Shown here piece by piece: positions 55,899-64,000 of a stretch of 64,000 bases of DNA. The DNA is taken from positions 1,240,001 through 1,304,000 of the forward strand of contig JAMXDE010000008.1 in NCBI GenBank assembly GCA_026770025.1. The letters run 5' to 3'. The notes under the pieces were generated by a model. It saw nothing but the letters and a program-made list of their open reading frames with translations. It was not told the origin of the DNA and did no database searches. A program made the translations under genes and the position numbers. Positions within the stretch are counted from its first letter, which is position 1. Each line of letters begins with the position of its first letter. Source of the DNA: Craspedostauros australis (Eukaryota; Bacillariophyta; Bacillariophyceae; Mastogloiales; Achnanthaceae).

Positions 55899-58800
55899 TT
55901 ACATTCCCATACCCATTCCCATGGCTGGTGGTGGCATGCCGTTCATTCCTTGCGGTGGCATCATTCCCGGCTGTGGCATACCCTGCGGCATGCCAGATCC
56001 CGCGAATCCGCTCATGTCAATGCCGCCACCTGGTGGTGCCTGCATTCCCATGCCGCCGTTCTCGAGCATCAGAACACCGCCGCCGAATCCGCCGAGGTTT
56101 CCGTACGTAGCAGCCACGGCGTCCTGGGCGTTGCCATCCTCCTCCGGTGGGGCGGTTCGCTTTTCCAGGGCCTCCAGCCGCGTGTGCGTGCGGCGGAAGG
56201 TCTGGATGAAGTACGGCATGATGAAGTTGTGGTAACCGTTGAGCCATCCGAGCTCGAGCACGACATCTGGGCTGACGTGTGCGAAGCATGTGTAAACACC
56301 AGCGCAGAAGCACTCCTTCTCGGATGCGTCGCAGAAGAATCTCAGGAGGTTCTCGATGGTCTCGGCATCCTCCGATTCGTTGGCGGTGTCGATACAGTCC
56401 TTCCACATCTTGTCGTTCTTGGAGAGGTCGATGGACTGGTTCCACTTCTTGTTGCATCGGTACACGTAGGCGGAGATGCGACGGAATTCCAGCAGCTCGT
56501 GCGTCGCGAGCTTGGAGGCGAGGGCGATCATGTTGAAGTTGTTGAAGCTGTCGATCGACTTTCGCAGGGCCTCGTAGTCCTCGTCGTCCACGTACAGCTC
56601 GTTGAGTGCCTCGTTGACGGGGCTGAGGTTGAACTTCTGGACGGACTTGAGGTATGGCTGTCCCAGCTGCAGGGCCCAGTCGCCCGTTCTTCGGAGCTGG
56701 CTGACGACGCGGGAGTGATCCACGTTCTCCTCCATGACCTCCATGAGACGGGTGAAGAGCTCTGGGTGGCTGTTGAGGTAGTAACCGACGGCCTTGTACA
56801 TGAGCTCTGCGTTGCGCACCTTGACGACGCAGTCCAGAAAGAGGTCGTTCTCCCAGGCTGGGGCACGCTCCATCATGATCTTGAGACCGCTGTCGTGCTG
56901 CTTGTCGTGCATGTAGAGGTAAACGGCAGGCGAGTAGAGGCGAGCCCGCTCACAAGCGCGGACGACCTTCGACACGTTGAGCTTGTTGAAGAACACCTTG
57001 CAGTGCTCCATGACCTTCTCCGGCACGTGCTTGGTGTACAGGATGCCGAGCTCCGTGAAGATGCCGATGTGAGCATCCTCCAAACCAAGCCCCTGCTCGA
57101 AGAGCGACACGAGGTGAGTGAAGTGGCCCAAATCGGAGTAGTACGAGACGACCTCGTCCACGTGGTCTGGGTACTTGATGACCTCGAGACCGCACTGGGA
57201 GGCGAGGCGGAATTCATCGGCACGCAGACAGGCGAAGCACACGTGCTTCCAGGTGGAGACATTGTTTGCCTTCTGTGCGGCAGCAACGGCCTCCCTGTAC
57301 TCCTCCAGATGGATGTGACAGAGCGCGAGCTTGGAGTTGTTGTTGATGCTGATGAACAGGATCTTGGCGGCCTGGTACAGACCCTCCGTGAAGCAACGAT
57401 CTCCGATGTTCTGGATGTTGGCGACGTTCGGACCGGTGACGAAGACCTCGAGTTCGGTGAGGTTGTTGGTCTTGGCGAAGGCGTAGATGAGCTCGGTGTC
57501 GATGAGATTCTCCTGCATGGTCTTGCGGGCCATCTTGAGGTATGGGATGAGCTGCTCCCAGATCTCGCCGTCGTTGGCCTCGGCGCACACCTTGACGTAC
57601 TCGCTGGCATCCTCGGCGTTGATGAAGGACTCGATGGCGTCGGCTGGGAACTTCTCCTCGAGCTGGGCCTTTCCGAGCTTCGACCAGACTGGCTTCTCGT
57701 CGCACTGGGTGGCGTAGGTCTTGGCACGGTCCAGATCTTTCATGAAGTCCACGAGGACGCCGATCGCGAGGACCTGCATCTCGACCTGCTCCTCCTTGTC
57801 CTGTGTGAACTCGGGCTTGGAGAACTTGGTGTAGATGGTGAAACCTTCCTCGAAGAGGTTGTGGCTGTCGGAGACGCAGATGAGGGCGATATCCTTGGCG
57901 TCGAAGTTGTCGAGTTGGTCGATGTATCCAGCAACGCGAGTGGAGTCGGCACGGATCGCTGTGAGGATGAGCAAGTTCTGGAGGTTCTTGTTGTCGGAAA
58001 AGTCAGATCCTTGCAGCACGATGCGCTCGAGCAGACTGATGAGCTCCCCTGGGAGGTCGGCGGCCATGAAGGCCTTGACGGTGCACGACACCTCGTCGGC
58101 GGATGTGCTCTCTGGGAGGGCCCATTCGACGATCTGGTCGATGAGCTGGCGGCGCTGCGGGTCCTCCTTCTCTTCCTCTCCTTCTGGACGATTGAGCACC
58201 TTGGCCCAGAGCTCCAGATCCTGGCGCTCGACCAGGTACTTGGCGAGGTCGCGGAACAGACCGTGAGTGTGGCTGATGGCGATGAGCTCATCGTCGCATT
58301 CGCCGGCGGCCTTCTTGTAGGCGACGAAGGCCAGCTGTGGATCCAGGGCCTCGCAGAATGGTCCCAGCACCTTTGGCTCGTAGAACATGTTGTTGAGGAG
58401 GAAGGACTTTGGATCCTTGTTGAGGGTGATGTAGATCTTACCCAAAGCGTTGTGCGTGCCTGGCTCCGTGCTTCCTGTGGCAACGCGGGCCTCGAGCCAT
58501 GGCTGCAGGAGGCGGAGACGGTTGCGGGTCTCGGCGATCTCCACGAGCTCCTCAACCGGGCAGGCGGTGCCGACGGCCATGAGGATGCGCTTGATGAAGT
58601 CTTCGTTGGCTCCCAAGTCGAACAGCTTGCCGACGACGTTTGGTGTCTTGGTTGGGGAGACCTTGGTGACGTACACCTCGATGTACTGCAGCAGACTGTT
58701 GAGGTAGAGGTACTCGGTCAGCTCGTCGACGAAGTCGAAGCGGTCGCAGACGTGAATGAGCGGACGTGGGTCTGGAAGCTTGGCTCCCTTGAGGTACTCC

Positions 58801-61800
58801 TTGACCTCCTCTGGGACATAGATGTTGGAGTCGCGGCAGACACGCTCGGCCTCCTTGAACTGGCCGAGCATGCAGGATGCCTGGATGTACTTGAAGTGCA
58901 CGAACGCATCCTCGGAGACGTTCACCACGGCACCGAGGTAGTAGTAGAGACCCTCGGTGGCGCGGTTGGACTCGAACACCTGCACGAGTTCTTCGGATCC
59001 GAGCTCTTCGTGGTACTTCTTGGCAACTTCGACGCAGACCTGCATGTTCTGCGGTCCGCGGCCCATCATGTCCTTCAGCAACGAGATGCTCTGCTCTCTG
59101 TTAAGCTTTCCGAAGAAGTTGACGACGAACTCGCTGCTCATCTGGTGGCTGTTCTTGAAGACGCGCTTGATGTCGGTGATCTCGGTGTAGTGCTCAGCAG
59201 CACGTTGCCACATGCCTGCACGTTCGCACAGCTTGGCGATGTGAGGTCTGTCATACTGCGTCAGGATGCCCTGCTGCATGATGGCATCGGCGACCTGCGG
59301 AGCGCCTCCGATGAGGTTGATTTCAAGCAGCTTTGTCTGCAGGTAGGCGTGCTCGGACTTGTTGTCCTTGAGCGCTTCCAGCAGGAATGCGGTGGTCTCC
59401 TGCACGCGGTTGCTGCTGAGGAATGCCTCCGCGGTTTGCTGGATGTCGATCAATGGCCCGCCCTCGGCATTAACGAGACCCTTGGCGAGGTCGAGAGCGC
59501 CCTGTGGATTGTTGAAGAGCAGGTTGCTGAGCATGCTGGAGTAGTCCATCTGAAAACCGACGCTGGTGGAGTACGGGACGATCTTCTCGTACTCGCCACG
59601 CTGCACGAAGCACTGGATGGCCTTGCCGTGAACCTCAGCACGAAGGTAGACGCTGAGAGCCATACCAACGTCGTGTGGCATGATGAGGTCTCCCAATGCC
59701 TCGGAGCACTGGAGCTTGTCCTCCTTGAGCCACTTCTCCATGAGGGCCGTGCGCTGCTGCTGCAACACAGGCTTGGCGACCTCGATACTCTCCTGCTCGT
59801 TGAGACGTCCGGACTCGAGGAGGGTGGAGAAGTACTGCAGGACCGGTGGCACTTGGTTTGGCTGCGCTGGGATCTGCTGGAAACGGGCGATGGTGGCTGG
59901 AGTGCGGAGCGCGTTGCCACTGGCGGCAACGACACGTGCGGCCTCGGCCACCTGACCGGTGCTGATGAGACGCTCGAATTCGGCAGCGAACAGGTTCTCT
60001 GCGCCTGGGAGGTTCAGTCGTCCTGCGAGCTTGATTGCCAGGTCGTTGTCGCGCAGGGTGGAGAGGATGTACGGGACGACGGCCTGTCCGTTGAGTTGGA
60101 GGTGGAGGAGCTTTCCGGTGCGGACGGTGATACCGAAGACGGCGCCGGTGGAATCCTGCGGGCAGGTGATGAAGACGGTCTCCGGGGTGACCTTCTGGCG
60201 GTACATGGTCTTTCCGGTGTGGCAGTCGAACATGAAGACGTAGCCCATCTTGGTGAGGAGGTAGGCGATGTCGTCCTTTCCGCTGATGGCCAGGCTGACT
60301 GGGAAATCGGCGGCGGCATCGGCTGGGATTGGGATGACGACTGGCGGGCAGGAGAATGCTGGCCCCCTGGATGGGTCGCGTCCGATCTCACGGATGTAGA
60401 GCTTGGGTGGCTCGGCTGGGTTGTCGGCCTTCTTTTCGTGGAAGATGAGGCACTGGGCTGGGTCCTCACGTCCCTTGATTTTGATGGAGGCGAAACCACC
60501 AGCGTGTCCCTGAAGAGGCTGGGAGAGCTTCTTGTCGAGGTTGAACAGCTGCATGTTTCCGTTGACGGTTCCAGCGGCACCCGCGGAGATGCCTCCGAGC
60601 AAACACCACTTGGCATCTGGCGACACACGGTAGTTGATGATCTGGGTGTTTGGGCCGAGGGTAGCGTGACGGTCAAACATCTTCGTTGGTGTGCTGTCGG
60701 TGGCCATGGCCCAGTGGTACACGGCGGTTCCGGTCACCAATGCGAGGTTGGTGGGGCTAGTCCACTTCCAGAACACCAAGGGCTCCGGCATGGCGAACGA
60801 CATGATCTTCGCCTTCGTATCCAAGTTGAAGACCTGGAGGGTGGTTCCAGATCTCAAGGCCAGGATGTTCTGGTCTGGGTTCATAATCGCTGCCTCGGCC
60901 TGCATTGGTCTTCGCGTGACCTGCGCGCCATTCTTCAGATCGATCATCGTCAGCTGGCTCTGCTCAACACACACGATCCACTTGTCGGACTCCATAGTGG
61001 TCATGTTGTGCTTGATCGACGTCTCGGGCACGCCGAGTTGTTGGAGCTGCGCGCATGTGCAAAATCATCGGATGTTGCATTGTATTTTGTGTAGTATTGA
61101 ATTGCGTCGTGGCCATTTCGTTGGGTTACCATCATTTCGAAAATACAACACGGAGGGTGGAAGAGATGGGAGCACAGGAACGTGGAATACATCATCAAAT
61201 GGCCAGTGTTGGTGATGGCGACGATGAGAGGAATCGGCGATAGATGCGGGATAGCAGTAGAATGGCAATTTCGATTTTTTTTCAAACCGGATAAGATGTA
61301 TCGGCCAGGGTGTTGTATTGGTTGTGTTGGTCCGATTGTTTGGTGTGTACAATGTAAGGCGTGCGGTGTGTGAAATTCAGGGCGTGGATGACGCAGAGGA
61401 TGGAGGAGTAGGCAGATCGAAGGGCGGTGGGGTGTGTAGATGTCATTGTCCAACATTCGTTGTTCATAGGATCGTATGTTCATCGGCAACAGATGCGTGG
61501 AAGAAGGTAAGGAAGTTCATGGAGGGCATGAAAGTGGTGGAGGCATGGGAGACGGGAAAGAGGAGGTATTTGTGTTTGTGTGAGATTGCTGGTGTGGATG
61601 TATTGATTGGCATGTTGTTGTGTGCACCTGATAAACTGCCCCCTTGTTGCGATGCTGTCCTGACATCCCATGGTGTTGGCTGCTGCTGCTATTGCCGCTT
61701 CATCGCGGGTGTTGTTCCTGCAAATGCGTTCGACTCGTGCGAAAATGGTCACGTCTGCTGCGATGTTGTTGCTCGTGTTGCCGCCGATGACCGTGGGAGC

Positions 61801-62219
61801 TTGCAGAGCAGGCCTTTCCCAGCGCCAGCGCCAGCAACAGGTACGATGGTGGCATTTCTCAATCCAGGAGACAGACAATCGGCTGCTCCGGATGGTGTCG
61901 GATGCGTCCGGTGGTGGTGCCCAACTGCTTGGCCATGGCGGTTGGCGTTTCAGCCTGCAACAGCATGGGCGGCAACAGCGAGAGCACCCGCGACGGTAAC
62001 GACGTCGCGCGCCGTGGCGGAGATCAGCATCGAAGGATTCGGATCTTTTGTACCACGAGTCGTACGAATCTACACGAATTGTCCCCGCAAAACCAAAAAT
62101 GGAACCCAACGAGGCGAATGAGGCATTGCTTTTGCGCATTGTCGTCATCGTCGCCGTCGCGGTCATGATCAACTTACGTTGAGGGCCTCCCTGAAGAGCA
62201 AGGGGACCTGTGCCGCCAT
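55899..62219 (-). CDS. CHC: Clathrin heavy chain (two exons)
   Basis: Exons on the minus strand are 62219-62178 and 61046-55899, giving 1729 residues (human CLTC has 1675). The 1131-bp intron (GTAAGT to GCGCAG) joins MAAQVPLLFREALN to LQQLGVPETS, restoring the normal clathrin start. The N-terminal seven-blade propeller (about 1-330) has the TMESDKWIVCVEQ and RPMQAEAAIMNPDQNILALR segments, followed by the linker and seven clathrin heavy chain repeats to about 1600 and the trimerisation region. The tail is Gly/Met/Pro-rich (GMPQPGMMPPQGMNG), longer than in animals. Clathrin triskelia coat vesicles at the plasma membrane, trans-Golgi and endosomes; light-chain and adaptor genes are not in this window. 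An internal Met (KHNMTTMESDK) could be mistaken for the start if the 42-bp first exon is missed. Confidence 0.96.
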
Positions 62220-64000
62220 GGTGCCTGTATTTCTTGTTCGTTACTTCTGCTGGGGGTTGGTTTGTGATTGTCTCGTGCACGATCGGCTCGGGTGGGGGGA
62301 AGCGGCGGAGGATGTGACTTCGCCAACTTGTTGTGTTTGTTGTGGTCGAGCCGCTGCGGAGCTTTGTTTTTTCGCCCCTGTTGGTGTTGTTGTTGTTGTG
62401 CTCGCCGTTCCGTTCTTGGCACAGAGACGAAGTTCGCGTCTCCACCTCTTTCCTCTTGCTTCGCTGCGCCCATCTGTCGCGTCGTGACGACAACAACGAC
62501 CACGACAACAACAATGTCCGAGCAATGCTTCGCTCATCGTGGGGCTGCGCGAAGGATCAACACGACAGGCACAAACCACGTGCTTTCCAAAGTTGATCCC
62601 AGAAATCCAAAAATTCTCGCAAATGGGTCCGTTGGGCGCAAATTGTCAAACTGGGTCTCCCCAGCGCTAGTTCGAACGAAATCAGAAGCCGTAACACAAT
62701 ATTTCAAGATTAGATGGGGATAGCCATGTTGCTTCCGAAACACGACTCGAATCCAAGAAAAGCAATGAAATTGGTCGTGTTGTTTTCTCTCTTGGGAGTA
62801 CATCGAGGAAGCTAGAGAATATGCTTGCTCCTGTTCCTGGTCGAGTTGCCCTGGCTCCAAGCGTGGTATCAACAGGATCTGCGAATCCATGAAGCATCTG
62901 TTGATCCGGTCTGCACAAAAGCTGATGAGCTCCCTCCATCTTTCTGAACAAGATGTTTGCAACATCGTTGGTCGGCGTTGACTGTCGGCCTTGGCGGAGT
63001 ATTGCTCATGAGCAGCAAACCAAGACTCGGCCATGTGACTGTCTGTTCGTGTCGAGTTTCGTTTCCATTCACAAAGGTGATGTGGTTCGTCTGGGTCGAA
63101 TGCCTGGCGCAGACAATGGGAGAAACGACGAAGAAGGAAGACAAAGGAGAGTAGGTCGTGGGGCACTGATGGTCGAGTTGTGAATGGTGTCTAGACTGGC
63201 TAGAGTATAGTACCACACATGCAATGCGAAAGCGTGCTACAGCAACAGCAATGAACGGAGACCTCATTCCATGATACTCGACGAGCAACGTGGACAGCCC
63301 ATTGAGTTGCACCAACCAAATTGCAATGATCTGTAGCATACGGCAAGGCCCCTCCGCAATCAGTGTCTGATAGAAAGGTCGAGAAGATCAACCTGTCGCC
63401 CACCCAGAGACGAATCGAAAGATGGGGAGAGATCGGAATCACCAATCCAAAGATACCACGAGATCACAAACAACAAAGAGACATCAGAGGAGACTCAGCT
63501 TGCTTTCGTTTTCAGAGAGATAACATTATCTGTAGTGGAGCACTCTGCTGTGTCGCATTGCTACGTAGGCGCTGCAGACGCCGTCGCTGTACCTACTATG
63601 GTGGGAGACCTAACATGTGGAATGTGACTAAGTGGAATCCTGGGTGATTTGTGAATCAACAGCCAAAATAGCTATCTCACAAGTGCACTGAGCATCCATC
63701 CTTCAGACATGGTGATTTCCGCTGATTCATCGGACGACTCCCAGACTGGATCCGATTAGTACGAGTGAATTACACCTTACGCGTCTACTTCGTGCAACCG
63801 ACAGAACCAACACAAGACGCAGACGAATCGAAACCAGCCAACACCGCCAGGAACGCCCATGGACTCCGCCGCGCTCCATCTCCGGCACCAAGAAAGAACG
63901 ACCTTCTGGCGACTCGAAAGGGACAACATCGAACGCAGGTGAGGATGTCCCCAGGCGCCGTTGACCATGGCAACCACGACGATGGCGACGATGGTGAATC
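62220..64000. other. Window end, clathrin promoter and unassigned sequence
   Basis: The clathrin promoter and leader lie at the left of this 1781-bp region. Minus strand 63034-62534 is open for 166 codons from an ATG (see that entry). At the right edge, 63830-63950 reads on the plus strand as a basic, Ser/Pro-rich frame followed by GTGAGG, which could be the start of a gene that continues beyond the window. Neither is firm. Confidence 0.35.
62534..63034 (-). CDS. Possible hypothetical protein (166 aa)
   Basis: An open frame upstream of clathrin on the same strand, starting at MAESWFAAHEQYSAKADSQR. Composition is mixed, with a Gln/Glu patch (LDQEQEQAYSLASSMYSQER), no recognised domain, and a hydrophobic end. 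The frame stays open beyond the ATG. It could be chance; it ends 315 bp from the clathrin start. Confidence 0.2.
   Translation of the reverse strand: MAESWFAAHEQYSAKADSQRRPTMLQTSCSERWRELISFCADRINRCFMDSQILLIPRLEPGQLDQEQEQAYSLASSMYSQERKQHDQFHCFSWIRVVFRKQHGYPHLILKYCVTASDFVRTSAGETQFDNLRPTDPFARIFGFLGSTLESTWFVPVVLILRAAPR

Noticed and set aside
55869-61094. Plus-strand open frame of 1741 codons opposite clathrin
   Set aside because: Striking in length, but it is rich in Leu, Val, Glu, Asp and His in the way expected from antisense of a biased coding strand, and clathrin on the minus strand is certain.
63538-63640. GC-rich stretch with possible hairpins, considered as a tRNA or small RNA
   Set aside because: No cloverleaf with T and anticodon arms could be drawn and no A or B box pair is present.

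Overview
The window is nuclear DNA of a eukaryotic alga with a complex, red-type plastid. Three things point there. Protein genes are split by GT-AG introns (14 placed here, each checked for a continuous frame). A bacterial-type sigma-70 factor carries a signal peptide ending in a phenylalanine-led (ASAFAP-like) junction, the known mark of bipartite targeting in plastids with four membranes. A D-2-hydroxyacid dehydrogenase has the same kind of leader. Stramenopile, haptophyte or cryptophyte are the candidates; the sequence alone does not decide between them. I saw no tRNA or rRNA gene, no CRISPR array and no recognisable transposon or viral remnant.

Layout. 1-579: end of a JMJD8-like JmjC gene. 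1094-15635: a cluster of four near-identical two-exon actin genes in alternating orientation (+,-,+,-), with an intronless TMEM63/OSCA-type channel gene between the first convergent pair, an 804-bp bidirectional promoter between the middle pair, and an apparently gene-free 2.6 kb between the last pair. 16.5-17.9 kb: a CCCH zinc-finger/WD40 protein. 19.1-23.3 kb: SDS22 (PP1 regulator) and RAB2, divergent. 23.8-31.3 kb: a large PDZ protein and an unrecognised 344-aa protein, both on the minus strand. 32.7-42.7 kb: a three-exon gene that I identify as a very long, diverged SKA1 (kinetochore), then a 1705-aa coiled-coil protein. 43.1-45.9 kb: a choline-transporter-like (CTL/SLC44) membrane protein. 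46.4-49.4 kb: two tandem D-2-hydroxyacid dehydrogenases whose leaders point to different organelles. 50.8-53.0 kb: plastid sigma factor. 53.5-55.0 kb: a secreted protein of unknown function. 55.9-62.2 kb: clathrin heavy chain. The last 1.8 kb holds no firm gene.

The genes are mostly housekeeping, and no operon-like pathway is evident. Cytoskeleton and vesicle traffic (actin, RAB2, clathrin) and mitosis (SKA1, SDS22) are well represented, but co-function is not implied by position. The strongest signals for follow-up are the patchwork sequence relations among the four actin genes (gene conversion in an inverted array), the SKA1 assignment, the dehydrogenase pair with split targeting, and the start-codon question for the sigma factor. 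Coordinates of spliced genes come from reading splice sites by eye with frame and family continuity as the test; no alignment software was run.
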